In this document: piece after piece, positions 32,095 to 45,239 of the stretch
Numbering within the stretch: the stretch's first letter is position 1
Layout: every line of letters begins with the position of its first letter
Source: Aquila chrysaetos chrysaetos
Taxonomy: Eukaryota > Chordata > Aves > Accipitriformes > Accipitridae
DNA: 64,000 bases
Assembly: GCF_900496995.4 (NCBI RefSeq)
Contig: NW_024470326.1
Coordinates: 806,001 to 870,000 of the forward strand
Direction: 5' to 3'
The notes under the pieces: model-generated
Databases searched by the model: none
What the model was told of the DNA's origin: nothing
What the model saw: the letters and a program-made list of their open reading frames with translations, nothing else
Made by a program: the position numbers and the translations under genes

Positions 32095-34850
32095 TGATGT
32101 TAGGGGTGGATTCGATAGGCCAGCTCAAATGCATCTATGCCAATGCACGCAGCATGGGCAATAAACAGGAGGAGCTGGAAGACATCGTGCAGCAGGATAG
32201 ATAAGACTTAGTCGCCATCAAGGAAACATGGTGGGACGACTCCCATGACTGGCGTGCTGCAATGGATGGATACAAGCTCTTCAGAAGGGATAGGCAAGGT
32301 AGAAGAGGTGGTGGGGTGGCTCGCTATGTTAGGGAATGTTTGGACTGGACAGAGCTACACGATTCTGATGACAAGGTGGAGTGCTTATGGGTGAGGATGA
32401 GAGGGAAAGCCAATAAGGCAGATATTGTGCTGGAAGACTGTTACAGACCACCTGACCAGGTTGAAGAGACGGATGAATCATTCTACAAGTGGCTGGCAGT
32501 AGTCTCAGAATCGTGTGCCCTTGTCCTTGTGGGGGATTTTAACTTTCCAGATATCTGCTGGAAATACAACACAGCAGTGAGTAAACAATCTAGGAGGTTC
32601 CTGGAGTGTGTGGAAGATAACATTGTGACACAGCTGGTAGGTGAGCCAACCAGGGGAGGAGCCTTGCTAGATCTGTTGTTTACGAACAGGGAAGGAGTGG
32701 TGGGAGGTGTGATGGTCGGAGGCCGTCTTGGGCTTAGCGACCATGAAATGATAGAATTCTCAATTCTTGGTGAGGCAAGGAGGGTGGTCAGCAAAACCAC
32801 CACTATGGACTTCCGGAGGGCAAACTTTGGCCTCTTCGAGGCACTGGTTGAAAGAGTCCCTTGGGAGACGGTCCTGAAGGGCAAAGGGGTCCAGGAGGGA
32901 TGAACAGTCTTTAAGAAGGGAATCCTAATGGCTCAGGACCAGGCTATTCCCATGTGCCGCAAGTCGAACCGCCGAGGAAAACGACTGGACTGGCTGAATG
33001 GGGAGCTTTTGCAAGGCGTCAAGGAAAAAAGGAGAGTATATCATCTCTGGAAGACAGGGCGGGCAGCTTGGGAGAAGTACAGGATCTTGTTAGATCATAC
33101 AGAGAGGAAATTAGAAAGGCAAAAGCTCATCTAGAACTAAATCTGGCCACTACTGTAAGGGACAACTAAAAGTGTTTTTACAAATATGTTAACAGTAACA
33201 AGAATCCCAAGAAGAAGATCTATCCTTTAATGGATACAGAAGGGAACGTAGCCACCAGAGGTGAGGAAAAGGCCGAGGTACTTAATGCCTTCTTTGCCTC
33301 AGTCTTTAATAAGGAGACCAGTTATCCTCAGGGTACTCCGCCCCCTGAGCTGGAAGGTGAGGATGAAGAGCAGAACATACCCCCCTTAATCCAGGAGGAA
33401 ATAGTTAGTGACCTACTACGCCATCTGGACACTCACAAATCTATGGGACCTGATGGGATCCATCCAAGAGTACTGAGGGAACTGGTGGAGGTCCTTGCCA
33501 AGCCAATCTCCATCATCTATCAGCGATCCTGGTCAACAGGGGAGGTCCCAGAGGACTGGAGGCTTGCCAATGTGACTGCCATTTACAAGAAGGGTCAGAG
33601 GGAGGATCCGGGGAGCTACAGGCCTGTCAGCCTGACCTCGGTACCAGGGAAGATTATGGAACGGTTTGTCTTGAGAGCACTCACATGGCAAGTCCGGGAC
33701 AAGCAGGGGATCAGGCCCAGTCAGCATGGGTTTACGAAAGGCAGGTCCTGCTTGACCAACCTGATCTCCTTCTATGACCAGGTGACCCACCTAGTGGATG
33801 AGGGAAAGGCTGTGGATGTTATCTACCTTGACTTCAGCAAGGTCTTTGACACTGTCTCTCATGGCATACTCCTTAGAAGCTGGTGTCTCATGGTTTGGAC
33901 AAGTGTACGCTTCGCTGGGTGAAAAACTGGCTGGATGGAGGAGCCCAGAGGGTTGTGGTGAATGGGGTGAAATCCAGCTGGCGGCAGGTCACAAGTGGCG
34001 TTCCCCAGGGCTCGGTGTTGGGCCCCGTTCTGTTTAATATCTTTATCAGTGATTTGGATGAGGGGATTGAGTGCACCCTCAGCAAGTTTGCAGATGACAC
34101 CAAGTTGGGAGGCAGGGTCGATCTGCTTGAGGGTGGGGAGGCTCTACAGAGCAATCTGGACAGGCTGGATCCATGGGCTGAGGCTAATCGTATGAAGTTC
34201 ACCAAGGCCAAGTGCCGGGTCCCGCACTTCGGTCACAGCAACCTCATGCAGGGCTACAGGCTTGGGGAAGAGCGGCTGGAAAGCTGCCCGGCAGAGAAAG
34301 ACCTGGGCGTGCTGGTTGACAGCTGGCTGAATCTGAGTCAGCAGCGTGCCCAGGTGGCCAAGAAGGCCAATGGCATCCTGGCCTGTATCAGAAATACTGG
34401 GGCCAGCAGGAGCAGGGAGATGATTGTTCCCCTGGATTCGGCACTGGTGAGGCCGCACCTCGAGTCCTGTGTTCAGTTTGGGCCCCTCACTACAGGAAAG
34501 ACATTGAGTTGCTGGAACATGTCTAGAGAAGGGCAACCAAGTTGGTGAGGGGCCTGGAGCATAAGTCTTATGAGGAGCGGCTCAGGGAGCTGGGGCTGTT
34601 TAGTGCGGAGAAGAGGAGGCTGAGGGGAGACCTTATAGTTCTCTACAACTACCTGAAGGGGGGGTGTAGTGAGGTGGGTGCTGGTCTCTCTGTCAGGTGG
34701 CTGGAGATAGGACGAGAGGAAATGGCCTCAAGTTGCAGCAAGGGAGATTTAGGTTAGATATTAGGAAAATTTTTTTGCTGAGAGGGTTGTCAGACATTGG
34801 AATAGGCTGCCCAGGGAAGCGGTTGAGTTACCATCCCTGGAGGTATTCAA
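32095..34850 (+). pseudogene. CR1 ORF2 (endonuclease-reverse transcriptase), broken
   Basis: ORF2 nicks the target and reverse-transcribes the element. The AP-like endonuclease spans about 32100-32830: IYANARSM, KETWW, GDFNFPDICW and LSDHEMIEF with its catalytic SDH. The reverse transcriptase spans 33230-34500: [40 protein letters not shown] and FADDT at about 34088. Breaks: TAA near 32200, TGA 32901-32903, a shift between 32903 and 33230, a shift near 33890 and a stop at 34546-34548. All catalytic motifs remain readable. Confidence 0.85.
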
Positions 34851-34968
34851 AGAGCGTGTAGACAGGGTACTCCATAACATGGTTTAGTGGGCATGGGCTG
34901 ATGGTTGGACTCGATGATCTTGAAGGTCTTTTCCAAACTAAATGATTCTATGATTCTATGATTCTATG

Positions 34969-35357
34969 TATAAGCAGAAAAATAACATGGAGAAAAAGAA
35001 ACTCTTTCTTTTTGGTGTTGTTTAGTGTTCATATCATTCACTTTGATTACACTCCTGAACCTGCTCTAATTAACCACATCAGAATTGAAGACTTAAAGGA
35101 AAATGATGCACAGCAACTGGACTTGTTAGGGTGTTTTTCATGTTAATGAGCCCTCTGGTGCTGACTTCCTGAACTGCAAATCCTGAAAGATTGAAGAAGC
35201 CCCTAGAGACTTCAAAGTCAGCAGCAAGCCTCCAAGTTTCTGAGCCTGTTAGTGGGCTCCAGTGAGGGCCATCCCTGAAAAGGCCATGGAGAGCATGACC
35301 AGAAAAGGGACCGTCGCTGGGGGCTGGTGAAGCAGGAAGTCAGAGGCACTACTTAGA
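34969..35357 (+). repeat. Repeat C2, direct copy of 9963-10347
   Basis: It begins tataagcagaaaaataac directly after the CR1 tail and ends ggcactacttagag. After that point the sequence (ttggaaaaatc) differs from the B1 start found after C1, marking a breakpoint. Confidence 0.85.
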
Positions 35358-36354
35358 GTTGGAAAAATCAAATGTAGAGTGTGGCTGTGAAAACCCTTGA
35401 TGTGTTTCACCAAGCAGGACAGCCAAGCCCTGACCCCCATCCTCTGGGAAAGGGGTCCCATTACCTCACGGGATGCTTGGGGCTCTTCTAAGGAGCAGTG
35501 AGATGTGGGGGTGTGCAAGGCTGAGTGCAGGACAGGCTCGACAGAGGGTGGGTGAGGAGGCAACAATGCCCTGGGACTATAAGAACCTGGTGTCTGCTCA
35601 TGGAACTCAGTGGAAGAGACAGCAGCCAGGGTGGAGAGGATAAGGATCTCAGTTGTGTTGGCTGGTGGTGGTCCCAGCTGCTGCAATGCTCTCAGTCATC
35701 CCCATTGCAGGCTGTCCTACACTGTCCTGTGCCTGTGCTGGTTTCCCAGCAGACTTTAGTTACATCCCCTTTTCCCCACCACACTTGGACCCTGGGATCT
35801 CCCAAGCCATACTGATGCCCTCTTGTCCTTACTGGCTGTTGCTTCAAACACAAAGCTGTGGTTAAGCAAGGATTGGTCAAGGCCTGTGAGTGCCCCACAA
35901 CCTGTCTGCCTTCTTCCAATACCCTGATCATGCTCCTCTCGCACCCAAGCTATTACAGCCCCACACTTGCTTGAATCTTATATTTCTCTCTGTATGCCAG
36001 CCCTGAAACACATGTCCTCCTTCAGCCACCTCAAAATCGAAATTTAATTTATTTCACTTCAGCAGGATGCCCCACTACACCTTCCACTACTTCAAGTCTG
36101 CTACCATAGATGTGGACTGCTGTGTTGCATATATTTATGTTTCGGAATGTCAGTGTTTTTTTTTTTTTTTCTTTTAATAGTTACTGATACACCTGGGGAA
36201 ATCTCATAAACTCATATTGATGGATTCTTGACATGGTTGGGGCTGTATATATGGGGGCACATATAAATCATCCCTGCCACCTGATGTGAATCATTTCTGT
36301 GGTCAGGGAGACCCTGAGAGCTCTTGCTAATTTGAAAGCATGAAGGGGAAGGAA
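35358..36354. other. No gene recognised
   Basis: Mixed-composition spacer with a poly-T run near 36159. No repeat or protein family recognised. Confidence 0.4.
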
Positions 36355-36840
36355 GGAAAGCATCATTCAGGCTGGAAGGGACCTCAGGAGGTTTTTCGAA
36401 GAAACCTGCTGCTCAAAGCAGGGCCAGACCAGATTACTCAGGGCTTTATCCAAACATGCTTTAGTCACTTTCTGGGATAGAGCTGGCACAAACTCCCTGG
36501 GAAACAGCTTCCAGCATCTGGCTATCCTCATGTTGGAAATGTATATCTCTATATGTGCACTAACCCCCTTGTTTCAGCCCATTGCCTCTTGTGCTTGTGT
36601 CTTGTACCATGGACACGAGCCTGACTCAGTCTTCCTGGGAACTCTGCAATGCTGCTTCATGTCTTGCCCAAGATCTTCCTTTCTCCAGGCTGGACAAGCC
36701 CAGCTCCCTCAGGCCTCTCCTCACAGCTAAAGTGTTCCTGCCTCGGACCATTATGGGGGGCCTTTGCTAAACTGGCTCCAGCTTGCCGACACCTTTCCTA
36801 TATTGGGATCTGAAATCTGTACACAGTGTTCTGCATAATC
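36355..36840 (-). mobile_element. CR1 LINE 3' relic
   Basis: The + strand shows the antisense CR1 3' end in order: aggctggaagggacctcagg, tgctcaaagcagggccag, ctccaggctggacaagcccag, and cattatggggggcc..actggctccag. It has many substitutions and no open frame. Confidence 0.8.
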
Positions 36841-37398
36841 TCTTCCCTCAATCAGCTGGCCGTGCTCCTGTTCGTATAGCCCAGGGTGCTCCTGTCCTCC
36901 CTTGCTTCCAAGGCACACGGCTGCGTCCTGTCCCTCTTGCTGTCCACCAAGACCTTTCCAAAACACCTCCTTCCAGCCAGGCAGCCCCCCAGCCTGTGCC
37001 ATTGCCACGGATTAGTCCCCTGCAGGGGCAGAAACTGGCATCTGTCCTTGCGGGAATTCCTGACTTTCCTGCCAGTGCATGCTCTCCTCTTCCTTGAAGC
37101 CTTTCCCTGAGCACAGGACCTGGAGACCATTTCAGTAAAGACTCAGGCACAGCAGGCATTCATTCCTTCAGCCCCACCTGTGTCTGCTGATATTAAATCA
37201 CCTTGCCCATTCAGCAGCAGGCCTGCATTTTCCTTGTTCAGCCTTGGTCTCTCAGAAGTGACCAAAGCTCTTCTGTTTGCTTCTGAATTCCCTTGCAACC
37301 AGCATCTCCAGGTGAGCTTTTCTTTTCCTACACACATACCTCCACAACAAAGGCAATATAGTAGAAATTCCCTGCTTTGTACCTGTCCCTGCTGAAAG

Positions 37399-40300
37399 CT
37401 CCTGGCAGCTGCTTCTGTCCCTGTGCTGGCCCAGCCCCACTGCCCACTAGGTGGTCTTACAGCCCCACTCTGCAGGCACAGCATGGGGAGGGGAGAATCA
37501 GGGGTGGGAAAGTTCTCCCCATTTGTGATCCCAGTGGCGGCCTTCAGATCACAGTTCTTCCATGACCCTCCTACTCTTGCAGCTGCCCCAGCACCTGACC
37601 CCTGCCCTGCCCCAGCCTTGTCCCATGTGGAGCTTTGCAGAAAGCTCTGCTCCAGGGTCTGCCAGGGTCTGGGGAAGGAGCGAGGCTGGGCAGGGCTGTC
37701 CGTTCCCCCACACCAGCCCTTGGCCCAGCAGGAAGGTGGAGGTGGCCTCACAGCCAAACTTACCTGTAAACCTGGAATAACTGGCAAGTGCTGGACATGG
37801 CCAAAAAGAGATGTTGGGAGTGATGAAGACCCCGAGCCACCTTCCCTGTCTGACCACACCGCAAGGGCACCGACCGGCCTCTTCTGTGCTCTGCACCTGC
37901 GTGTCTTCCATGCTTGCCGCAAGCCCTGCCTCTGCACCACAAACCCCCGGTGTGAGTCCTTGCTCTGCATGGTCACACACTGCAAGCTCTACACTGATAT
38001 TGTTCTCTCCTGGGCGATTTCCAGCCCAGACCAGCTCCCCCTAAACTCTTCCCACTTCCCTTAACCTCTCTGCACCTCCCCTGCCCTCTCCCCAGCACAG
38101 CCCAGTCTGGCATGGCCCCACACCAGTGCCCACCACAAGGTGCGGCAGAGCTGTGGGCACTCACCCCCACAGCCCCAGACCCTCTGAAGGGCACACCAGC
38201 TCCTCGGGGGCGGAGAGGGGTGAGCCCCAGGGCTGGGGGGCATCTGTGGCACAAGGCATGGGGAGATCCACTTGTCTGATGGAAATGGAGCAATGGAGGC
38301 CAGCTCTGTCACACAAGTGCCTGCGGCCACAGGCCTGCCACAGAGCAGGACTGTAACCATGCTTGAAGAGCACTCAGGCTTTACACCAACCAAAGGGTTC
38401 AGAAGGAGAGCATGGCAGTGGGAAGAGAGCAGCTCAGGAAAGACCAAGCGCTGGTGCTCCCTGGCACTGCTGCTGTGCCAGGACTCTTTTCGTCTTCCCC
38501 TCTGCACACAGGCACTGCTCCCTGCAGCTGCAGAGAAGGTCTTGGAGGAAGGATCTCAGAAAAACAAGTCACTGCAGGGCCCTTTATTTTCTTTAAACTC
38601 ACAGAGGGCATAGCTCATTTGCACAGCCTCCAGGACACAAAATCTGGATCGACTGTGAATTAGAAACCAGAGGAAGACAGACATTTCTTTGTGGAAATCT
38701 TTCAGATAAGTAAAAGAAAGTGACATAGAAGAAATAAAAACCACACCCAAAATTCACCATAAAAAGACCAGCAGAAGACAGGTTTGGTCTGCAAAGAGAT
38801 ATAAGTACTATGCAGAAGACAAGAGGCAGTTTATTCCTACTGAAAAGCATCCAGTGATTAGTTTTCTCAGGGCATCCTTGATCTCATGGTTTCTCATGCT
38901 GTAGATGAGGGGGTTCAAGGCTGGAGGCACCACTGAGTACAGAACTGCCACCAGCAGGTCCAGGGATGGGGAGGACATGGAGGGGGGCTTCAGGTAGGCA
39001 AAACGTGCCAGTGCTTATAAACAAGGAGACCACAGGCCAGGTGAGGGAGGCAGGTGGAAAAGGCTTTGTGCTGTCCCTGCTCAGAGGGGATCCTCAGCAC
39101 AGCCCTGAAGATCTGCCCATAGGACAGCACAATGAAAACAAAACACCCAACAGCTAAACAGACAGCAACTACAAGTACCCCCACTTCCCTGAGGTAGGCA
39201 TCTGAGCAGGAGAGCTTGAGGATCTGGGGGATTTCGCAGAAGAACTGGTCCACAGCATTGCCTTGGCAGAGGGGGTAGCTGAAAATGTATTGGCTGTGTG
39301 CAGCACAGCATGAGAACCCACTGCCCCAGGCAGCTGCTGCCATGTGGACGCTAAGCTCTGCTGCCCAGGAGGGTCCCGTAGTGCAGGGGCTTTGCAGATG
39401 GCAACGTAGCGGTCGTAGGCCATGACAGTGAGAAGAAAATACTCTGCTGAGATCAAAAAGACGAACAGAAATGCCTGTGCAGCACATCCTGGGTAGGAGA
39501 TGGCCCTGGTGTCCCAGAGGGAGTTGGCCATGGCTTTGGGGACAGTGGTGGAGATGGAGCCCAGGTCGAGGAGGGAGAGGTTGAGGAGGAAGAAGTACAT
39601 GGGGGTGTGGAGGTGGTGGTCACAGGCTACGGCGGTGATGATGAGGCCGTTGGCCAGGAGGGCAGCCAGGTAGATGCCCAGGAAGAGCCAGAAGTGCAAG
39701 AGCTGCAGCTCCCGCGTGTCTGCAAACGCCAGGAGGAGGAACTCAGCGATGGAGCTGCCGTTGGACATTTTCTTCCTCTGGGCATGGGGTGCTTTCAAAG
39801 TAGAAAAAAGACAGGGAAGAGTCAGGGCATTATTCTCTGAGCAATATCAAAGCCATTTCCCATAGACCCTCCCACTCTCACACACACAGACCCTTTTCCT
39901 TTTCTTAGGAGACCTTCCTTCAGGCCTGTGGCTGGAGCCCTGCTTGGTGCTGGCCGAGCGTGCAATGAAGAGCAGGGCCTCTGCCCATGGGCTCTTGAGA
40001 AGTCAGCCCTGCTCTGCAGCAGTGGGTTCATGGGATGGGTGCGGGCAGGGGCCAGTCTGGTGTTTGACTTTGTCAGCTGAATCCACTCCTAACGCAGAAG
40101 GGGTTGTCAGCACCTGCACTCCCAATGATAAGGACCCAGGAAGGTAAAAATAGTTTTAGAGTTCTAGGGTTTTTTACAGCTGCCTATATCGCCCCTGGGG
40201 AGTTTTCTTAGATCTCGGAAGCCTTCAGCATTTCTGCTGCAGTCTGGGAGAACAGCATGAGCCAGGCAAGTCAGGAGGATTGCCTGTGGCTTCGTGCAGA

Positions 40301-43300
40301 GAGAGGGGGAGCTGCTCTGTCCTTCTGTCTAGTTCCCACTTTCACTGTGCTTGCACCTGTCTGAGATGGAGGGTGATCACGCTCCCATATTTTACCCTGA
40401 AAAGCCACCAGACACTGCTGAGAGCAGAGACATCCACTGCAGACCACCAAATGTCTCACCCTTTCTCAAAGTCTCAGCACCCTGCTTCTAGCCAAGGACA
40501 CACCGGGCTCATTTCACCAACCCAAGAGCATTTCCTCAGTCATAGCATCTCTGTGCTTCTCCATGGGGCTTTCTGATAACAGAAAGCTGCTGTGAGACAG
40601 GTTTGCATCCTGCAGGGCAGCTCACAGCTTGGAAGGACGCTCTGAGGTGACAGCCAAGTGACCTACTGTGCTGGCATCTCTGTAAGGGAGAATCAGCTCT
40701 TTCCCCAGCCCCACAGACAGCATTGAGCATAACCCCTCAGATGAGAGGAAAGCTGGGACACTTCTTCCCATGGACACAGCTGCATGGGAGGACCCACAAG
40801 ATCCAGTGTGTGACTCTGCAGCTGAAACTCCCATCCCCAGAGAGCCTGACAGCAGAAACAAGGTAACAGTAACACAGACAAGTGGAGAACCAAGGAAAAA
40901 AGCAGTGATGGTCTGTCTCAGAGAGGCAAAGGGAGAGGCAGCAGGGAAATCAGGAAAGAGTTACCCTTCCCCAGCTGTGCATGCCACCTCCCAGGCACCA
41001 GCACAGCCAGGCAGTTGTTCTCAGTCCCTGTGCTCTACTTCAGGAGGCTCCTGTCAGACTGACTGATCCCTCAGAGTTACAGCTCCCGAGTCTCAGTGAG
41101 CTGTTCAAGCATGACAGCTCCTTTTCCATTTCTCCTGAAAATTCCCCAAGACTAGAAAGATGAAAACACAAGCTCATGGAAAGCTCCTTACTTTATAGCA
41201 ATCCCTGCTTTGAGCTTCCCCTTGAAAAGTGGCCTCAGAAATGCCCCGGGGCTGATCTGGAGCTGTGAGCAGCCCCGATCCACACAGCACCCTCTTGTCA
41301 GCAGAAGGACCCTGCCCTGCTGCAAGTTGCTTCTTCCACCCACAGCTTCTCCCCACTCTGCTGTTGGAGCTCCCCAGGCAGGCTGAGTACTTACCCTGAC
41401 CAGCGGCAGAGTCCCCTGCCCCAGCACACAGCCCCCTGGGGTGCAGGGACCCTGCTCAGCAGGACAGCCCTGGGCACCCCTGGCTGCACACCCAGCTTCA
41501 CACTCCGCAGCCATCCCCGGGTGAAGGCAGCTGACATGCCCTGTCCCTCTGAGGGTGCAGCAGGGAACCTCTGCTCCAAAGCGCGTCCTTTTTCTCTACA
41601 CTGCACAAACTGTGAGAGTCCTCCTGACAGATCCCATAGGCTGTGGGATGTGCCAGCTTTAGGAGGTCATTCCAGGAATTGCCCTGCAGCCAGAGACTTA
41701 CCCTGTGAAGGGCTGTGAAGATTTTTCTCCAAGTCAGCTCTTCTCTCTTCTCCCACCCCAGACTGCCTTTAACCTCTCTCTCTGCCTCACTCCTCTCCCC
41801 TCGGTGCCTGCAGGCAGTGCCCTCAGCCCTGCTGCGCTTTGCAGAGGAGCTGCTCCTGGGCAGAGCTGTCTCTCTGAAATGCTGCCTGCTTGCCAGGAGC
41901 TCCCTCCAGCCCAGGAGCCCAGCCCAGCTCAGCAGCAGAGGACCAGCCCAAGGCAGCACTTTCTCTGCCCCCTCTGGGCTCCCTCCTGGTGTCCCTGGGG
42001 CTCCAGGGGAACCTGCTGGGAAACAGGCTGAAGCAATCACTGGTGTTGCCTCCCTCAGCTAGGGAGAGACACTTCTTTCCTGAAATAAAATTCTCCTCTC
42101 AGAGACAAACTTCCATCTACATGCCACATTTTTTGGTCATATTGTTAGACAGGATCCCCAGAGAGAGGCAGGCAGGGATCTCCTTTACCCCTGCTGAGGG
42201 AAGGCATCCATGGGTCAATGGAGGCAAATCATCCTGCCTTTCTACTCATGGCATTGGAAGGAGGCTCAGCTGCCTCCCATGCACACCACAAAGCCACAGG
42301 AGGTGGGATTCCTCTTGCCTCAGTTCAGGTGTGAGCAAAATAGACACCTGCATGTGAGCTCCTTGTCTCAGCTCCCATCTGAATTAAGGGAGAGCAAAGG
42401 CAGGAGTCAGGTGTTCAGATGCAAATCCCTGGTGACATTTGAACGGCCAGAGGTGGTCCAAGATACATGTAGGTAACAGCAAACTGTAACGGAGAAGTTC
42501 ATAGAGACAGGGCAACATCTTGGGAATCATGCATGAGCCTGGTGGGAAATTCCTTTGGCCAAGTGACATGGCAGCTTATGCCCAACTAAAGGCCAAAAGA
42601 ACCTTTTCCTACTCCTTATCTTCATGGCACTTGACACAGGTATTCATATGAACGACTGCAGTCATGTACCATAGCGAGAGCTGGGTCTCTCTCTTTTCCA
42701 TCAGCTGAATTTACTGTACCACCACTGACTAGTAATGGCATGTGTCCCAGGTTCGTCCCCACACTGCCTAACAGAATTCAGGGCACGTACTCTGTTTCAT
42801 GTCCAAATCCAGGGCCACAGAGCTACACGAGATGCCAAGGCTGGCAGGGACCTCACAGGAGCTGCAGGAAAGCAATTCCCATTCAGGGTGGGTGCGTCAT
42901 AGACTGTCCCAGACGGCATCACAGAGAGTGCGATTTGGTGCCTGTTTGCCATACACTAAAGGCATCAGTCAGAGGCATCAGTCGTCAGATGCCATCATGA
43001 GGCAAGGTCTGCTCCTTCTCCACCCAAGAGCTGCAGGCATTGCATGAACAGGAAGCATGTCACACAGGGGTTTTTACTCACTCCCTTGATGATCCAGTCA
43101 ATGAAAAGACCAAGAATTTTCAGAGTGTGCCTGGATACATCTTGTCTTCAAGGACATCATCCTCCAAGCACAGCAATGGTCCATGTCAAAACTCGGTGGA
43201 AGCTCAAAAAGGATTTCAAGGGCACCAAGATGAACTTTTGGTACTTCAGGAACTGTTACAGAAGCAAAAGAGATAAGGTAGGACCACTGCTGAAATGAGG

Positions 43301-44508
43301 AAGAGTAGCTCTAGATAGATCTGAGGTACTCTACGTCACAGCCTCGGTTAATACCAGCAAGGTCTCCCAGGCCTTTGAGCTGTGAGGCAGGACTCTGGAG
43401 GAGACCAACCAGCAGTGGATGGGGATCAAGCGCGGGGTTACTCAAGCAAACTACACCCTTACCAGTCCATGGGAACCATAGGGGCTGCATCCAAGGGTGC
43501 TGAGAGAGTGATTTTTTTTCTCGAGGAGGTGCTGGTCTGGTATGACCCCAGTAAGAAAGGAACTCGGACACAGTGAGCTGCATTTTAAAATTATGTTCAT
43601 CATCGTTAACACTATAAGGAGAGAACCATGCAGATCATCTTAGGCCCCTTTAGATGGTGAGAACCCCAGGTGGTGTAGCATTGAACGGGCCTTCTACCTG
43701 AATGCAGCAAACCATGCAGACCCCATCCATAGAAAACAGTCTCCTCTTTTGGTCATCCAAGCTACTATAGGATTTTCTTACAAGGAACAACTCTACTCAT
43801 CGTCTCAACAGTCAAACAGAAATGATGTTTTCATGAGAATGTTTTGCTGCACGGTTAGATACAGGCAAGGCCACGCAGGAGGCATGATGTCCAGTACAGA
43901 GTGGGACCTGCCTGCAGGCTCTTGTGTGATAATATGCTGCTGAGGTTGTCCTGTGGCCCAGGGATCTGTGCAGCATAACACAGGTTTGATGGCCGTGCTG
44001 GACGCGCAGCAGGGTGCAGCGCAGCCCTAAGAACTCGATGTTCAATCTTTTTCTGGTCAGGACCAGTGTTCAGGTTTCCCTGTGAGAAGTCTGTGCTCCA
44101 CTACGCTGCCACAGCTGAGATGCCGTGGCCCTAATGTGCACTGCCAGGAGGAGCTGGAGACCGCGTGGCTTGTCACAGAACTGTGATGGTTTTGGATGAA
44201 ATGAGACGTGGTGGGACAGCTTGCTGAGCTGTGGTGCTGCAATGGAGGGCTACAGGCTCTGCCCAGGGAGCAGCAGGGAGGACGAGGACTATGTCCCCCT
44301 GTATGAAGGGGAAGCTTGGATTTGTGGGGGTCCTCTATGTGACAGACAACAGGTTGGACTAGCTTTTGTCATTTAGGATGAGAGCAGGAGTCAGCAGGAG
44401 TGACCTGGTGTTTGAAGTTAGCAAACTGCTTGCTCAGGTAGAGGAAACAGAAAAAGGTCTTTGTCAGCAACCCCAGGAAGTCTCCAGGTTCATGAGCAGG
44501 CACTGTGG
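37399..44508 (-). repeat. Inverted duplication, arm A'
   Basis: Reverse-complement copy of 501-7574, holding OR pseudogene 2 and the same donor sites and polyadenylation signal. The outer edge (44508) falls just before the truncated OR at 44540, and the inner edge at 37399 meets unrelated sequence. The long open frame on the minus strand at 37143-37985 crosses that inner edge, and the equivalent frame is broken in arm A, so it is not called as a gene. Confidence 0.9.
38808..39768 (-). pseudogene. Olfactory receptor pseudogene 2 (OR14-like), multiple frameshifts
   Basis: Paralogue of 5229-6186, starting at ATG 39768 (MSNGSSIAEF) with the stop at 38808-38810. TM1-TM3 are open up to MAYDRYVAICK. 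Compared with copy 1 it has an extra base after ATCTGCAAA (near 39393), another near the GCAGAGCTT site (about 39355), a two-base loss near 39315, an extra base near 39275, and single extra bases near 39043 and 39003. The TM7 motif NPLIYSMRN is still readable. It cannot make a receptor; the extra indels show it has been free of constraint longer than copy 1, or copy 1 has been under some constraint. Confidence 0.9.
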
Positions 44509-44539
44509 AAGGTGGTGAGGAGGCAATGAGGCACTGGAG

Positions 44540-45125
44540 CTGTAAGGACCTCATGTCCTTTTGCATGTGCAGAGTGTTTACTGCTGGTGACTACATCCTA
44601 CGATCAGTACTGGGCTGTGTGCCACCCCCTGCTCTCTACAAGACTCAGGAACTGCCAGGTCTGTCTCCTTCGCTAGGGGGATTTCTGTCAGCTACAGTAA
44701 TCATTTCAGTCATGTCCCAGATACCGTTCTGTGGCCCCAGTGGAGTGGACCACTTCTTCTGTGATTTCACCCCATTGCTGGAGCTTTCACACACTGGCAC
44801 TGTGACACTCATGCTCTTTGCTGTCATGACCTGCTTTTTAGATCCCATCCTCCCCTTCCTGTTCACATGGTCATCCTGTGTGCATCAGAGCTGCCACCCT
44901 GAGGAACGTCTCCCATCCGGCGCGGGCAGGCAGAAAGACTTCTCCACCTGCTCCTCCCGCCTCACTAGTGCCACTCTTTTCTACGACACCCTCATCCTTG
45001 GGTGTGTGATGCCCAGAAGAGCCCTCCTGAGATAGGCTGACAGAGCCCCTTATCTACACCATCCTCACATCCCTGTTCAATCCTCTCATCTACAGCCTGT
45101 GGCCTAGAAAGGTTGGGGCAGGGGG
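44540..45125 (+). pseudogene. Truncated olfactory receptor pseudogene 3
   Basis: Only the part from the end of TM3 to TM7 is present: a SYDQY..AVCHPLLY motif (about 44595-44640), GGFLSATVI, DHFFCDFTPLLELSHT (about 44748-44795), RQKDFSTCSSRLT (about 44925-44965) and PLIYSL (about 45088-45105). It is a different, class II subfamily from the OR14-like pair. TM1-TM2 are missing, and the left end lies about 30 bases from the outer edge of arm A', so the duplication breakpoint probably removed them. Several frame changes are present. Confidence 0.8.
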
Positions 45126-45239
45126 ACACTGAGAAAAATGCTCAGGGAAGCTGTGAGCTGCACGGAGAGCCCATGGGAGTTGTGGGCCTGCAGGAGGAGA
45201 TCGCTTCTGGTTCTCTTTTGAACCAGCCCAGAGGACATG

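Larger units (their letters stand above)
30890..34966 (+). mobile_element. Nearly full-length CR1 LINE
   Basis: About 4.1 kb with ORF1, ORF2 and the diagnostic 3' tail of repeated ATTCTATG (34943-34966). It is by far the most complete CR1 in the window and lies between the LTR-like piece and repeat C2. ORFs carry several frame breaks, so it is not active, but it is less decayed than the other CR1 relics. Two short copies of gcgcaggtaggg (about 30856-30890) sit at its left edge. Confidence 0.9.

Noticed and set aside
37143-37985. 280-codon open frame on the minus strand
   Set aside because: It crosses the inner edge of arm A', its equivalent in arm A (6961-7425) is broken, the opposite strand is also open over 213 codons, and composition is GC-driven low complexity.
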